Source: Deltaproteobacteria bacterium (lineage in GTDB: Bacteria; Myxococcota_A; Polyangia; Haliangiales; Haliangiaceae). From it: 48,319 nt of DNA. Numbering within the stretch: the first letter of the stretch is position 1; each line of letters opens with the position of its first letter. A program made the position numbers and the translations under genes. Of this stretch, positions 1 to 8,698 are shown in pieces. The notes under the pieces are model-generated. The model saw nothing but the letters and a program-made list of their open reading frames with translations. It did not search any database and was not told the DNA's origin. The DNA lies in contig JANXOM010000409.1 in the NCBI GenBank assembly GCA_025353585.1, positions 1-48,319 of the forward strand, given 5' to 3'.

Positions 1-1080
1 CCGCTGTCCGAGCTGCCGCTGCGGGGCGCGATGCTGGCCGCGCTCGGGGCGCCCGCGCTCGCGGCGTACGGCCCGGCCGTCACGAACGACGGCGGCTCGC
101 TGCCGATGGGCGGCGCGGCGATGCACCTCGATCCGACGACGGCGGGGCGCTGGAAGGTGGTCGTGACGGGCGACGTGACCGAGCTGTCGCCGCTCGATCC
201 GGGGGTGCCGTTCGTCATCGACGTGATCCCGCAGGAGACGTGCCCGGCCGGCGACCGGATCGCGGAGGAGCGCTCGCAGGGGTTCGCGCCGCCGGGGCTG
301 TTCCCGGTGCGGATCGCGAAGCCCAGCTCGCCGGCGACCACGCTGCGGCTCGCGATGTGCCTGCACGTCGGCACGCGCACGCCGGTGATCGAGATCCACT
401 CGCTCGCGAAGGCAGCGGAGCCCCCGAGCGGGCCGGCGGCGGTGAAGGTGCGCGCCGCGCTGGTCGCGGTGGCGAGCACGTTTCACGTCGATCCCGAGGG
501 CAACGCACGGGCGGCGGGGTCGAGCCCGCCGGGGCACGAGCGCGCGCCGATCGCCGCCCACTACCGGACGGATGTCGCGCTGTGGGGCGGGCTGCTGTCG
601 CTGTCGCCGGAGGACCGGGGCGTCGATCGCGGCGTGCTCGTCGGCGGCGACGTGCGCGCCTCGCCGAAGTACGGGCTCGGATTGGCCGCGAACCTGGCGG
701 GCGCGGCCGGCTACACGAGCGGCATCGAGGAGCAGCTGCGCGGCGGGCTCGGCGTGGGCTTCGGCATCGGGTTCCTGTCGCTCCAGGCGACGGCGGGCGC
801 CTCGGTCGGCAGCCTCGGCAACGGTGGCACGCTCGCGCTCTACGGCCAGGGGAGCGCCCTGCTCGACATCCGCGTCGCCGTGCTCACCGCGGCGGTGCTG
901 CGCACGTTCGCGGCCTACGGCGACGACGAGACGCGCTACGACTTCCGCATCGCCGTGGCCCCGGACGCCGCGCGCTCCACGTTCTCGGCCGGCCTGTCGC
1001 TCATCGAGTACGGCGAGAACGGCGGCTCGGCCTTCCTCGCCTACCTCGGCTTCGGCTTCACCAGCGGCCACGAACCCTGA
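1..1080 (+). CDS. beta-rich envelope-type protein of unknown function, 5' end outside window
   Basis: The reading frame is open from base 1, so the first ATG (base 31) is probably internal. The visible part is about 360 codons. The first half (to about residue 170) looks like a secreted domain with two cysteines. The second half (about residues 190-349) alternates short Gly/Ala/Leu-rich strands with turns (GLGVGFGIGFLSLQATAG and similar) and ends in the strand FLAYLGFGFTSG, which resembles an outer-membrane or beta-sandwich fold. I do not recognise a named family. The stop codon abuts the repeat cluster at 1081-1331. Function is unknown; the coding call is well supported by length and codon pattern. 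Confidence 0.75.
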   Translation, partial: PLSELPLRGAMLAALGAPALAAYGPAVTNDGGSLPMGGAAMHLDPTTAGRWKVVVTGDVTELSPLDPGVPFVIDVIPQETCPAGDRIAEERSQGFAPPGLFPVRIAKPSSPATTLRLAMCLHVGTRTPVIEIHSLAKAAEPPSGPAAVKVRAALVAVASTFHVDPEGNARAAGSSPPGHERAPIAAHYRTDVALWGGLLSLSPEDRGVDRGVLVGGDVRASPKYGLGLAANLAGAAGYTSGIEEQLRGGLGVGFGIGFLSLQATAGASVGSLGNGGTLALYGQGSALLDIRVAVLTAAVLRTFAAYGDDETRYDFRIAVAPDAARSTFSAGLSLIEYGENGGSAFLAYLGFGFTSGHEP

Positions 1081-1105
1081 CGGGGACGGAGTCAAAGTTG
1101 TCAAG
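1081..1105 (+). repeat. REP-like 25-bp repeat, copy 1 (forward)
   Basis: CGGGGACGGAGTCAAAGTTG continues as TCAAG. It starts on the base after the stop codon of the preceding gene. The same 25 bp recur at 1146-1170 and, inverted, at 1241-1265 and 1307-1331. Confidence 0.95.
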
Positions 1106-1145
1106 TCTGGGGTCTGCCGTTCCCCTGTGATTTCGGTGCCTTGTC

Positions 1146-1170
1146 CGGGGACGGAGTCAAAGTTGTCAAG
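1146..1170 (+). repeat. REP-like 25-bp repeat, copy 2 (forward)
   Basis: Exact copy of 1081-1105 in the same orientation, 65 bp downstream of it. The inverted pair has almost the same spacing (66 bp). Confidence 0.95.
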
Positions 1171-1240
1171 CGCGCGTTTTGTCCGAACACCGGACGAACG
1201 TCGTTCGCGGCGCGCGACCGCGGCACGGTCGAAACGGCTG

Positions 1241-1265
1241 CTTGACAACTTTGACTCCGTCCCCG
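1241..1265 (-). repeat. REP-like 25-bp repeat, copy 3 (inverted)
   Basis: Exact reverse complement of copies 1 and 2. Between copies 2 and 3 lie two further small palindromes: GTCCG-aacac-CGGAC (1181-1195) and CGAACG-t-CGTTCG (1195-1207). Confidence 0.95.
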
Positions 1266-1306
1266 GGTAACGTCGCGGAACTACTCGGGGTCAAGAGACC
1301 CCAGCG

Positions 1307-1331
1307 CTTGACAACTTTGACTCCGTCCCCG
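1307..1331 (-). repeat. REP-like 25-bp repeat, copy 4 (inverted)
   Basis: Exact reverse complement of copies 1 and 2, ending 15 bp before the adenosyltransferase start codon. It carries TTGACA at 1308-1313, a perfect -35-like hexamer, 21 bp upstream of the TAGGGA at 1335. That spacing is too long for an ordinary promoter. Just inside it, 1295-1303 (AGACCCCAG) is the complement of CTGGGGTCT at 1107-1115, so the outer arms of the array match beyond the 25-mers. Confidence 0.95.
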
Positions 1332-1334
1332 TGG

Positions 1335-1340
1335 TAGGGA
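1335..1340 (+). promoter_or_regulatory. putative -10 element of a leaderless pduO-type mRNA
   Basis: TAGGGA followed by 6 nt and the ATG at 1347. No ribosome binding site is visible. It lies directly after repeat copy 4. Confidence 0.4.
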
Positions 1341-1346
1341 CGCGGG

Positions 1347-1919
1347 ATGCGGATCGATAAGGTTTATACGCGCGGCGGCGACGCCGGGCAGACGTCGCTG
1401 ATCGGCGGCGCTCGGGTGTCGAAGGCCAGCGCGCGGCTCGAGTGCTACGGCACCGTGGACGAGGTGAACGCCACCATCGGCCTGTGCGTCGAGGCGCTCG
1501 TGGCCTCGGCCGCAGGGCTGCACCTCACCCCCATCTTGCGGCGGGTGCAGAACGAGATGTTCAACCTCGGCTGCGAGCTCGCCACGCCGGACGTGGAGCG
1601 CCGCGCCAAGCTCCCGCGCATCGAGCCGCGCCACGTCGAGGGCCTCGAGCGCGACATCGACGCCGTCAACGACGACCTGCCGCCGCTGACCTCGTTCGTG
1701 CTCCCCGGCGGCGGCCCCGCGTCCGCCGCGTTCCACCTCGCGCGCACCGTGTGCCGCCGGTGCGAGCGCATCGTCGTCGGCCTCGACGTCCCCGCCGACG
1801 AGCTCGTCCTCCCGGTCACCTACCTGAACCGCCTGTCCGACGCGCTGTTCGTCTGGGGCCGCTGGTGCGCGTTCAAGGACCAGCGTCCCGAGCCGCTCTG
1901 GGACCCGAAGGCGACCTAA
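1347..1919 (+). CDS. pduO: PduO-type ATP:cob(I)alamin adenosyltransferase
   Basis: Transfers the adenosyl group of ATP to cob(I)alamin, giving adenosylcobalamin, a cytosolic step of B12 assimilation. The N-terminus carries the family ATP-binding signature Y7-T-R-G-G-D12-A-G-Q-T-S-L. The C-terminal half has the conserved R-R-C-E-R segment and [11 protein letters not shown]. At 190 aa it has the usual length for the stand-alone PduO/MMAB type. The ATG was chosen because the signature lies where expected and a TANNNA hexamer precedes it. The gene stands alone; its stop overlaps the stop of the convergent methyltransferase by 4 bp. The symbol names the family type; no propanediol genes are nearby. 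Confidence 0.93.
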   Translation: MRIDKVYTRGGDAGQTSLIGGARVSKASARLECYGTVDEVNATIGLCVEALVASAAGLHLTPILRRVQNEMFNLGCELATPDVERRAKLPRIEPRHVEGLERDIDAVNDDLPPLTSFVLPGGGPASAAFHLARTVCRRCERIVVGLDVPADELVLPVTYLNRLSDALFVWGRWCAFKDQRPEPLWDPKAT

Positions 1920-2524
1920 CCCGCCCTGATCCACGAGCACAGCGCGTCGTCGCCGACCGGCCGGACCTCCTCGAGCTCGAAGCCGGCCGGAAAGTCACCG
2001 CCGAAGCCGTAGTACGTGACGACCCGCGCGCCCGCGCGCAGCGTGGCGAGCGCGGCCTCGAGCGCCGTGACGTCGGCGTGGTGCGCGACCTCGGCGCGGC
2101 CCACATCGCGCTCGGCGAACACCGCCTCGGCGAGCGGATTGTAGAGATACACGCCCGCGTACGGCCGCCAGTCGAGCTGCGCCGCGTGCGCGTGGACGAA
2201 CGTCGCGCGGTCGGCGACGCCGAGCGCAGCGGCCATGCGCGTCGCGATGCGGACCATGCCCGCGTGCTTCTCCACGCCCGTCCAGCGGGCCGGCCCCACG
2301 AGCGCGCCGACGAGGCACATCTTGCCGATGCCGGACCCGACATCGAGCACCGCGTCCTTCTCGCCGGCCCCCAGCAGCGCGCATACCTGGCGCCCGATCG
2401 CGATCGGCGTGGCGTGTGTGGCGGCGCGCGCGCCGTGCGCAGCCGGGAACAGCGCGTCGAACGCAGCGTCCGCGACCCGAGCGCCGCCCCGCAGCGCCGC
2501 CGCCACCTCCGCGGCCGTCATCAT
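1916..2524 (-). CDS. class I SAM-dependent methyltransferase
   Basis: A 202-aa Rossmann-fold methyltransferase. Motif I is D61-V-G-S-G-I-G67, followed by G-V-E-K where the acidic ribose-binding residue is expected, and a Y-N-P-L-A segment further on. The DVGSGIGK...GVEKH arrangement resembles DOT1-like enzymes, but the substrate cannot be told. The ATG at 2524 overlaps the TGA of the upstream membrane protein (ATGA), so the two are probably translationally coupled. Two ATGs are adjacent (2524 and 2521); the first gives the overlap. Confidence 0.8.
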   Translation of the reverse strand: MMTAAEVAAALRGGARVADAAFDALFPAAHGARAATHATPIAIGRQVCALLGAGEKDAVLDVGSGIGKMCLVGALVGPARWTGVEKHAGMVRIATRMAAALGVADRATFVHAHAAQLDWRPYAGVYLYNPLAEAVFAERDVGRAEVAHHADVTALEAALATLRAGARVVTYYGFGGDFPAGFELEEVRPVGDDALCSWIRAG

Positions 2525-2934
2525 CCGTCCGCGCGCGCCCGTGCAACGCGCCGGAGCTCGTCGCGGAAGACCCACGCCGCGACGGCGAGCGCCGGCAGGC
2601 AGAAGAGGTCCGTCGGATCGAGCGCGATCACCGCCGGCCGGCCGAGCCTCGACAGCCCGGCCGCGAGCCCCGCCGCCGCCGTCGCCGACAGCTTCACGGC
2701 CGCGAACCCGGCGCCCGTCGCCGCCGTGCACAGCGCCGCCCGCCGCCGCGTCACCCGCCCGTCGCGCCCGAGCCCGCGCCACGCCAGCCCGATCGCCGCC
2801 GACAGGATGCACGGCGCGAATACGAGCCCGGCCACGTCCGACACCTTCCCGGTCACGGCGCCGCCGAAGTGCGCCTTGCCGTACCAGTCGTTGACCAGCA
2901 ACCCCAGCACCGCGAGCAGCACCACCGGGTGCAT
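2521..2934 (-). CDS. small four-helix membrane protein, unknown function
   Basis: 137 aa with hydrophobic segments at about 3-14, 32-52, 66-92 and 107-121. It has the pattern L-L-V-N-D-W-Y-G-K (12-20) followed by [10 protein letters not shown] (28-37). I recall this pairing (NDxxxK...TGKLSDxAGL) from a family of uncharacterised bacterial inner-membrane proteins. Start: ATG at 2934; no earlier start codon fits the hydrophobic N-terminus. It is the first gene of a two-gene operon with the methyltransferase and is divergent from the 473-aa protein gene. Confidence 0.75.
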   Translation of the reverse strand: MHPVVLLAVLGLLVNDWYGKAHFGGAVTGKVSDVAGLVFAPCILSAAIGLAWRGLGRDGRVTRRRAALCTAATGAGFAAVKLSATAAAGLAAGLSRLGRPAVIALDPTDLFCLPALAVAAWVFRDELRRVARARADG

Positions 2935-3011
2935 CGCCTCGCCGATCGGCAGCGCGGGCGCACCGGGCCGATCGACGCCGCGCAGGACGCGACGAAGACG
3001 CTCCACTCGTA

Positions 3012-3017
3012 TACATT
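3012..3017 (+). promoter_or_regulatory. putative -10 element for the 473-aa protein gene
   Basis: TACATT followed by 7 nt and the GTG at 3025, within the run TATACATT (3010-3017). No ribosome binding site is visible, so the mRNA may be leaderless. Confidence 0.4.
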
Positions 3018-3024
3018 GCCGCCC

Positions 3025-4446
3025 GTGTCTGAAGACGGCAAGCCCGAGGACAAGTCCCCTGCGCCCGCGGCTGACAAGCCTGCGAAGCAATCGGACAGCA
3101 CGAAGCAACTCGCCGAGGCGGAAGCCGCCGCAAAGGAGCGCTTCGAGAAAGCGATGACCGAGCTCCGCGAGGGGGCCTACCGGTTCTCGTCGCGTGCGCG
3201 CGGGCAGTCCGAGCTGATCATCGAAGAGCTGATCGATCCCGATGGCGAGACGGTCGAGGGCCTCGCCGAGGTCGAGGGCGACGTCGGGGCGGCCGCGCTC
3301 GGCCAGTCGCTCGAGCTGATCACGTTCGACACCTGGCTGTTCGGCCAGATCGGCGACCAGGACGCCCTGGACCTCAAGGACGAGGGCCACTGGGAGGTCT
3401 GGTTCTCGTTCGGCGCCTGGATCGGCGAGACGATCCGCCGCCGCCACGGTGGCCACTGGCTGCTGATGGGCGACGATCCGCACACGTGGCGCATCGGCTT
3501 CTCGAAGATCTTCCTCGAGATCGCGCCGTTCGTGTTCTCCGAGCAGCTCCTTCGCATGGGCTCCGGCGCGACCAAGAAGATGGTCACCGAGATCGAGCGC
3601 ATCCGCGGGCTCCACGTCGAGCAGGAGGAGCGCGACAACGGCCGCTCGCTCGACCGGTTCGTCGCGCAGCACTACATCCGCCTCCACACCGTCCCGCTGG
3701 GCCAGTGGATGAGCATGGACTTCGCGCGCCTCGCGAAGCTGTGGAACGAGGACACCGTCGAGGGCCTCATCGCCGCGATCCGCGAGGCCGGCCCGCGCCT
3801 CGGACCGGGCAACGCGCCGGTCGTCGAGCAGGTCTGCGCCGCGCTCGCCCGCGCGAAGCAGGACGCGCCGATCGCGAAGCAGACCACCGATCGCGGCCTG
3901 TTCGAGGCGATCGCGCAGATCGTCTCGCTCCGCCGGGCCACGCAGCCGGTGGCCATCGACATCCTCGAGCGCGTCGTCATGCCGGCGCTGCATGTCGGCA
4001 TCCCGGAGACGTTCCCGCCGCTCGACGAGGACGACCTCGGCAACCTGCGCCGCGGCATCGAGGTCTTCGCGTTCTACGTCGAGGTCGTGCCGCACAAGTT
4101 CCAGGCCGACGACGAGGGCTTCCTCGGCACGATCCCGCACGAGCAGCTCACGACGCCGTACGCCGATCGTAACGTGCTCGAGATCGGCAAGGGCGACTGG
4201 GTCGTCGTCAACCCGGCGCACTTCCTGCCGATGCTCGAGGCGTTCGAGCCGCAGGCCATGCTCGACAAGTTCGACGAGTTCACGAAGTACCTCGCCTCGA
4301 TTCCGGACGCGCCGCGCCGCCGCGATGACGGCCGCATGCTCGCCGAGACCGCCGCGCGCTCGCTCGCGGATCTGAAGGCGTGCGTCGGCATCGCCGCGCA
4401 GAACGGCGACGCGCTGCTCTTCCGCCTCCTGCCACCGCCGGGCTGA
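3025..4446 (+). CDS. conserved hypothetical cytosolic protein, 473 aa
   Basis: Starts with a charged, low-complexity segment rich in Lys, Ala, Asp and Glu (residues 1-45) that may be helical. A globular region follows from about residue 50, with [13 protein letters not shown] near 130 and several amphipathic helices. There is no signal peptide, membrane segment or familiar catalytic motif. GTG at 3025 was chosen because it follows a -10-like hexamer by 7 nt and precedes the charged leader; the frame stays open much further upstream, but that stretch is Arg-rich shadow sequence. Function unknown. Confidence 0.75.
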   Translation: MSEDGKPEDKSPAPAADKPAKQSDSTKQLAEAEAAAKERFEKAMTELREGAYRFSSRARGQSELIIEELIDPDGETVEGLAEVEGDVGAAALGQSLELITFDTWLFGQIGDQDALDLKDEGHWEVWFSFGAWIGETIRRRHGGHWLLMGDDPHTWRIGFSKIFLEIAPFVFSEQLLRMGSGATKKMVTEIERIRGLHVEQEERDNGRSLDRFVAQHYIRLHTVPLGQWMSMDFARLAKLWNEDTVEGLIAAIREAGPRLGPGNAPVVEQVCAALARAKQDAPIAKQTTDRGLFEAIAQIVSLRRATQPVAIDILERVVMPALHVGIPETFPPLDEDDLGNLRRGIEVFAFYVEVVPHKFQADDEGFLGTIPHEQLTTPYADRNVLEIGKGDWVVVNPAHFLPMLEAFEPQAMLDKFDEFTKYLASIPDAPRRRDDGRMLAETAARSLADLKACVGIAAQNGDALLFRLLPPPG

Positions 4447-4486
4447 TCCGCCCCTTCCCGCGGCCCGGCCGTGGCAAGCTCCGCGC

Positions 4487-5266
4487 GTGAAGTGGCTGGT
4501 CCTGGTGGCGTTGCTGGGGTGCGAAGAGAACCGCGCATCCGCACCGGCGCCTCCGCCTGTGCCCGCGCGCTCTCGGGCGCTCGCGCCGGTCGTGAGCCCC
4601 CCGCCCGCGGCTCCCGCGCCCGTGCTCGTCGAGCTGACGCGCACCTTGCCGTCGGCGCTGACCGTGTCGTCGACGGTCGCGAACCCGAAGATCCCGCCCA
4701 CGCACCTCGCCGATCACGATCTCTCGACCGCCTGGAACTCGGCGACCGGCCAGCTCGTCGGCGAGTGGATCGACGTGACGGTCGCGAACGCCGAGGTCTA
4801 CGAGCTGCGCATGACGGTCGGCTTCACCGCGACCGGGCCGAAGGGCGAGGACTACTTCGCCATGAACCACCGGATCGCGAAGGTCTCCATCCTCCAGAGC
4901 GGTCGCGTCCTGACCACGCAGCGGCTCGATCCGACCCGCCGCGACCTGCAGACGATCGCGATGCCGGTTCCGGTGCTCGGCGGGGTCCCGCTCCGCGTTC
5001 GCATCGACCAGGTCGTCCCGGGCACCCAGAAGACCTGGCGCGAAGTCGCGATCTCGGAGCTGCAGGCGTGGGGGACGCCGAGCGGCGTGACGCCGCTCTC
5101 ACCACGCCGCTCGCGCCGGCGGTCGAGGTGGTGGACGCCGGCCAGGCCGCGGCCGGCGGCGATCCGTTCGCGGCGCTGTGCGCCGATAGTCTCGCCGACG
5201 CGGCGGTGTTCGACGCTGCGGTCGCCGCCTACCTCGCGGCGTGCCAATACGAGCACAGCGAGGTAG
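4487..5266 (+). CDS. discoidin-like lipoprotein, 5' part of a frameshifted gene
   Basis: The GTG at 4487 begins a lipoprotein signal (V-A-L-L-G-C12). A Pro/Ala-rich linker follows, then a domain from about residue 50 to 200. That domain has [13 protein letters not shown] and G-E-W-I-D-V-T-V, the signature of the F5/8-type (discoidin, NADase-associated) glycan-binding fold. After S-G-V-T (about base 5090) this frame turns Arg/Ser-rich and ends at 5266. The frame of bases 5092-5700 instead continues with sensible protein, so the natural product is probably one chain broken by loss of one base near 5085-5095. The last 50 or so residues of this entry are out-of-frame translation. Confidence 0.65.
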   Translation: MKWLVLVALLGCEENRASAPAPPPVPARSRALAPVVSPPPAAPAPVLVELTRTLPSALTVSSTVANPKIPPTHLADHDLSTAWNSATGQLVGEWIDVTVANAEVYELRMTVGFTATGPKGEDYFAMNHRIAKVSILQSGRVLTTQRLDPTRRDLQTIAMPVPVLGGVPLRVRIDQVVPGTQKTWREVAISELQAWGTPSGVTPLSPRRSRRRSRWWTPARPRPAAIRSRRCAPIVSPTRRCSTLRSPPTSRRANTSTAR

Positions 5267-5700
5267 GCCGCATGGCCTGCGCGGCCGAGGCGCCGACCGC
5301 GCCCGAGTGCGAGGTCTCCCCGCTCGGCGACCTCGTCCCCCCGTGGGGACCGGCGGCGATCCGGTGCGAGCACTTCGACATGAGCGCGACGCCGTGGGGG
5401 TGCTGGCCGGCGTTCGTGCTCGGAAAGCAGCTGGTGATGGGGCCCATGATCGCGGCTCGGATGACACACATGGGCCTCCACGAGACGCCGTCGGTCGAGG
5501 GCGTGGTCGCCGATCTGTTGCCGGCGCCCGGCGCCGAGCTGTTCGTGCGCGCGCAGGGAGAATTGTCCATCGCGTTCGTGTGCGTCGGCGGCCCGGCGCC
5601 GCGATGCAGCGACCCGATCGACCCCGCCGTGCTCGCGCGGCTGAGCGATCCCCCGACCGGCTTGCCCGCGTCGGCCGTCGTGTTCTCGCGCGATCCGTGA
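5092..5700 (+). pseudogene. 3' part of the frameshifted discoidin-like lipoprotein gene
   Basis: About 200 codons with no start of their own, in the frame one base off from the upstream part. The translation has evenly spaced cysteines (for example A-A-C-Q-Y-E-H, R-C-E-H-F, W-G-C-W-P-A-F and R-C-S-D-P) typical of a secreted, disulfide-stabilised domain. I do not recognise the family. Joining it to the 4487 gene gives about 404 residues: lipoprotein signal, Pro-rich linker, discoidin fold and Cys-rich C-terminal domain. Either the gene is broken or the assembly has lost a base here. Confidence 0.55.
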
Positions 5701-5726
5701 GCCCCCGAGCGCGGCGGCTGCTCTCG

Positions 5727-6161
5727 TCACAGGATCTGCGCCTCCCTCGCGCGCGGCGGGTCCGTCGGATCGAACACGAGATCGACCTCGGTGGTCGTCG
5801 CCTCGGCCGTCGGCACCGAGTACAGGATGTAGGTCCCGTCCTCGCAATAGAACGTCAGCTCGTAGATGCCGAGCGCCACGCCGTCGAGGTGGAACTGGCC
5901 GTTCTTGTCGCCGAGCACGACCTCTTCCTTCGGCCGCGACCGCGTGACCGCCACGACGGTGACGCCCTCCACGAGGGTGCCGGTCGGCTCGCGCACGCGC
6001 CCCTCGATGCGCGACGTCGCGCTGGCGATCGTCCACACCGACCCGTGGATCTTGTCCTCCGGCTTCGCGCGGCCGACCGTCGCGCCGGGCGGCATCAGGG
6101 GCGTCACGCCCGCGGGGGCGGTGGCACAGCCGGCGATCAAGACGAGGAGCAGGGCGCGCAT
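5727..6161 (-). CDS. small lipoprotein with a carboxypeptidase-regulatory-like domain
   Basis: 144 aa. The signal is M-R-A-L-L-L-V-L-I-A-G-C12, a clean lipobox. Residues 51-135 fit the Ig-like CarboxypepD_reg fold: R-I-E-G-R-V-R-E-P-T-G-T opens the first strand, G-V-T-V-V-A-V the second, and G-Q-F-H-L-D-G-V-A-L-G-I-Y-E-L-T is the typical core strand pair. Such domains are surface or periplasmic adhesive modules. Start: the ATG at 6161 is the only one that yields the signal peptide; TAGATG ends 4 nt before it. It stands alone, convergent with the discoidin gene. Confidence 0.8.
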   Translation of the reverse strand: MRALLLVLIAGCATAPAGVTPLMPPGATVGRAKPEDKIHGSVWTIASATSRIEGRVREPTGTLVEGVTVVAVTRSRPKEEVVLGDKNGQFHLDGVALGIYELTFYCEDGTYILYSVPTAEATTTEVDLVFDPTDPPRAREAQIL

Positions 6162-6286
6162 CGCCCATCTATCGCCCGTCTGTCGCGCAGCGCACGCGCC
6201 CGCCGCAATCGGGAGCCGATCATGGGCGCTGGCCGCGCGGGACCGGCGCGCCTCGCGTGCGACACCTCGCGCGCACGGGCGCAGGG

Positions 6287-6292
6287 TATGCT
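6287..6292 (+). promoter_or_regulatory. putative -10 element of the ycf46-like operon
   Basis: TATGCT followed by 6 nt and the GTG at 6299. This is the main reason for preferring GTG 6299 over the ATG at 6257, which would lie upstream of the element. Confidence 0.45.
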
Positions 6293-6298
6293 TGCGGC

Positions 6299-7867
6299 GT
6301 GTCCGACGAGCCCAGCACGCCGGGCGGCGCGTTCCTGCCGCAGCTCGAGCTGCTCGTCCGCGCGCGCTATCCGCTGCTCTACCTCGTCACGTGGGAGGAG
6401 CAGCGGCTCCACGACATCCTCGAGAAGCTCGCCACCGACCACGGCAAGCAGCTGATCGAGTGGTCGATCCACCGCGGTCTCCGGCGCACCGGCGGCACGC
6501 GCGGCATGGCCGAGCACGAGCCGGTCAAGGATCCGGTGAAGGCGATCGACGCGATCGGCAAGCTGACCGAGCCGTCGCTCGTGATCCTGAAGGACTTCCA
6601 CGCGTTCTTCGACGAGCCGGCGGTCGTGCGGGCGGTGCGCGAGCTCGGGCAGCAGCTCAAGGGCAGCTTCTCGACGGTGGTGTTCCTCTCGCCAGTGCTC
6701 AAGATCCCCGTCGAGCTCGAGAAGGACATCAGCGTCCTCGACGTGCCGCTCCCCGGCTACGCCGATCTTCGCCGGCTCCTCCGCGAGATCATCACCGTCA
6801 TCCGGCAGTCGAACCGCGTGAAGATCGAGCTGACCAACCAGGACGCCGAGGCGCTCATCCGCGCCGCGCAGGGCCTCACGCTCGTGGAGGCCGAGAACGC
6901 CTTCGCGAAGGCGATCGCCGAGGACGGCAAGCTCAGCGCGGATGACATCGAGCTCGTCCTCGGCGAGAAGAAGCAGATCCTGCGCAAGAGCGGGCTCATC
7001 GAGTACATCGAGACCGACGAGACGATGGGCTCCGTCGGCGGGCTCGACCACCTCAAGGTGTGGCTCGATCGCCGCAGCGCCGCGTTCACCGACGAGGCCC
7101 GCCAGTTCGGGCTCCCCGAGCCGAAGGGTCTGCTCCTCCTCGGCGTGCAGGGTTGCGGCAAGAGCCTCACGGCCAAGGCGATCGCGTCGCGCTGGCGGCT
7201 GCCGCTCCTGCGGCTCGACATGGGCCGGATCTTCGCCGGCTTCATCGGCTCGTCCGAGGAGAACGTGCGCAAGGCGATCCGGATCGCCGAGGGCGTGGCG
7301 CCGGCGGTCCTGTGGATCGACGAGATCGAGAAGGGGCTCTCGGGCAGCGCGGGCTCGGGCGCGAGCGACGGCGGCACGTCCTCGCGCGTGTTCGGCGCGC
7401 TGCTGACGTGGATGCAGGAGAAGACGGCGCCCGTGTTCATCGTGGCGACGGCGAACCGCATCGTCGACCTGCCGCCGGAGCTCCTGCGCAAGGGCCGCTT
7501 CGACGAGATCTTCTTCATCGATCTGCCGTCGCGGCGCGAGCGCGCGGACATCTTCGACATTCACCTGCGCCGCCGGAACCGCGACGTCGCCACGTTCGAC
7601 ATCAGCGAGCTGGCGCACGACTCCGAGGGTTTCTCGGGCGCCGAGATCGAGCAGGCCGTGGTCGCCGGGCTCTACCAGGCGTTCGAGACGCGCGGCCAGC
7701 TGACGCAGCAGCACGTGCTCGCGGCCCTCGCCGAGACGCGGCCGCTGTCGTCGACGATGCGCGAGGAGATCGACCGGCTGCGCGAGTGGGCGCGCACGCG
7801 GACGCGCTCGGCCTCGCCCGTGGATGACGTCGAGCGCGATGACGACGCGGCCGTGGTGCGCGGGTGA
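6299..7867 (+). CDS. ycf46: Ycf46-type AAA+ ATPase
   Basis: 522 aa. The N-terminal domain begins with [18 protein letters not shown], characteristic of Ycf46 proteins. The AAA module has Walker A G282-V-Q-G-C-G-K-S289 and Walker B V-L-W-I-D341-E342. Sensor and arginine-finger regions follow (A-T-A-N-R near 383, L-R-K-G-R-F-D-E). The cyanobacterial/plastid homologue is linked to inorganic carbon use, but bacterial members have no settled role; an unfoldase or assembly ATPase is the safe reading. It is the first gene of three: its TGA overlaps the GTG of the zinc-ribbon membrane protein, which may anchor it. Confidence 0.9.
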   Translation: MSDEPSTPGGAFLPQLELLVRARYPLLYLVTWEEQRLHDILEKLATDHGKQLIEWSIHRGLRRTGGTRGMAEHEPVKDPVKAIDAIGKLTEPSLVILKDFHAFFDEPAVVRAVRELGQQLKGSFSTVVFLSPVLKIPVELEKDISVLDVPLPGYADLRRLLREIITVIRQSNRVKIELTNQDAEALIRAAQGLTLVEAENAFAKAIAEDGKLSADDIELVLGEKKQILRKSGLIEYIETDETMGSVGGLDHLKVWLDRRSAAFTDEARQFGLPEPKGLLLLGVQGCGKSLTAKAIASRWRLPLLRLDMGRIFAGFIGSSEENVRKAIRIAEGVAPAVLWIDEIEKGLSGSAGSGASDGGTSSRVFGALLTWMQEKTAPVFIVATANRIVDLPPELLRKGRFDEIFFIDLPSRRERADIFDIHLRRRNRDVATFDISELAHDSEGFSGAEIEQAVVAGLYQAFETRGQLTQQHVLAALAETRPLSSTMREEIDRLREWARTRTRSASPVDDVERDDDAAVVRG

Positions 7868-8568
7868 AGCCGCTCGACCGGTTCCTCATGCTCGAGCGGG
7901 CGCGCCCGGTGGAACCCGAGGCGGGCGAGGGCGTAGCGATCGCGCACGGCACGATGCGCGCGCGGTTCGGTGCGGTGACCGCAGAGCTGCCGGTAGAGGT
8001 CGCGGCCTCCGCCCGGCCCGCCGCGCCGCCGCCGCCGCCGCCCGAGCACGATCCGTTCGCGCCGCCGCCCGTGCCCGAGCACGGCTACGAGCTCGCCTCG
8101 CGCGACCGCACGGCCACGCGAGCCACGATCCGCTGCATCGAATGCGGCCTCGAAAACGCGCGCTACGAGCACGACGTGTGTGGGCGCTGCGGCGCGCGCC
8201 TCGACACGCGCCCGGTGCACCAGCTCAACGAGCGGCTCCACCAGGACGAGCGCGCGGCCGCGTTCGTCGCCGAGCAGGCCGCCGCCAAGGCCCGCGCCGC
8301 GGACCTGGCCCTCCACGCCGAGCGCCTGGCGCTGCAGGCCCAGGCCGACGCCGAGGACATCGCCGACCAGCCCCTGTGGATCGATCGGGCCGCCGACCGC
8401 ATCGCGCGGGGCCCGCTCGCGCGCCTGCCGGTCCCGCTCAAGCGCCTGCTCGCCGTCGCGCTGGGCGGCGGCGTGTTCGGGCTGCTCTACGCTGCGACGG
8501 GCTCGGCGCTTGTCGGGTTCCTGCTCGCGCTCGTCGTCGTGGCGGGCCTCTGCATGGTGCCGATGTGA
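7864..8568 (+). CDS. zinc-ribbon, coiled-coil, two-helix membrane protein
   Basis: 234 aa. Residues 1-50 are an unrecognised domain; 51-72 is a Pro-rich linker (a run of six prolines). A zinc ribbon has C91-x2-C94 and C106-x2-C109. An Ala/Glu/Gln-rich helix, likely coiled coil, spans about 118-175, and two membrane helices lie at about 196-232. The start is the GTG at 7864, overlapping the ATPase stop (GTGA). The layout suggests a membrane adaptor with a cytosolic zinc ribbon working with the ATPase. No family recognised; function inferred from position only. Confidence 0.75.
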   Translation: MKPLDRFLMLERARPVEPEAGEGVAIAHGTMRARFGAVTAELPVEVAASARPAAPPPPPPEHDPFAPPPVPEHGYELASRDRTATRATIRCIECGLENARYEHDVCGRCGARLDTRPVHQLNERLHQDERAAAFVAEQAAAKARAADLALHAERLALQAQADAEDIADQPLWIDRAADRIARGPLARLPVPLKRLLAVALGGGVFGLLYAATGSALVGFLLALVVVAGLCMVPM

Positions 8569-8687
8569 GCCCCCAGTCGCCGCCCCCGAGCGACGCGAAG
8601 CGCCGGCTCGGCGTTGCCATCGGGCTCGCGATCGGCATCGCGATCAGCGCCGCGATCGGCTACCTCGGCTATCGCATCTTTTTCTAG
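8565..8687 (+). CDS. 40-aa single-pass membrane protein
   Basis: GTG at 8565 overlaps the TGA of the zinc-ribbon gene (GTGA). The product is a short polar N-terminus (S-P-Q-S-P-P-P-S-D-A-K-R-R) and one membrane helix at about 15-38 with Gly/Ala/Ile repeats (G-L-A-I-G-I-A-I-S-A-A-I-G). The positive residues just before the helix predict a cytoplasmic N-terminus. Coupling by overlap and a clean amphipathic pattern support a real gene despite its length. Stop is 11 bp from the end of the convergent pspA-like gene. Confidence 0.6.
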   Translation: MSPQSPPPSDAKRRLGVAIGLAIGIAISAAIGYLGYRIFF

Positions 8688-8698
8688 CGCCGAGCCGC

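Noticed and set aside
1308..1340. A full promoter formed by repeat copy 4 (TTGACA) and TAGGGA for the adenosyltransferase gene.
   Set aside because: The 21-bp spacing is too long for a normal sigma-70-type promoter; only the -10-like element is kept.
2521..2934. VanZ-like assignment for the small membrane protein.
   Set aside because: The helix layout is similar but the VanZ signature residues are absent; the NDxxxK...TGKxSD motifs point to a different family.
4471..4489. GTG at 4471 as the start of the discoidin lipoprotein gene.
   Set aside because: It is in the other frame and gives an Arg-rich N-terminus; GTG 4487 gives a clean lipoprotein signal.
5085..5095. Programmed frameshift in the discoidin lipoprotein gene.
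   Set aside because: No slippery heptamer, nearby structure or family precedent is visible; one missing base is the simpler reading.
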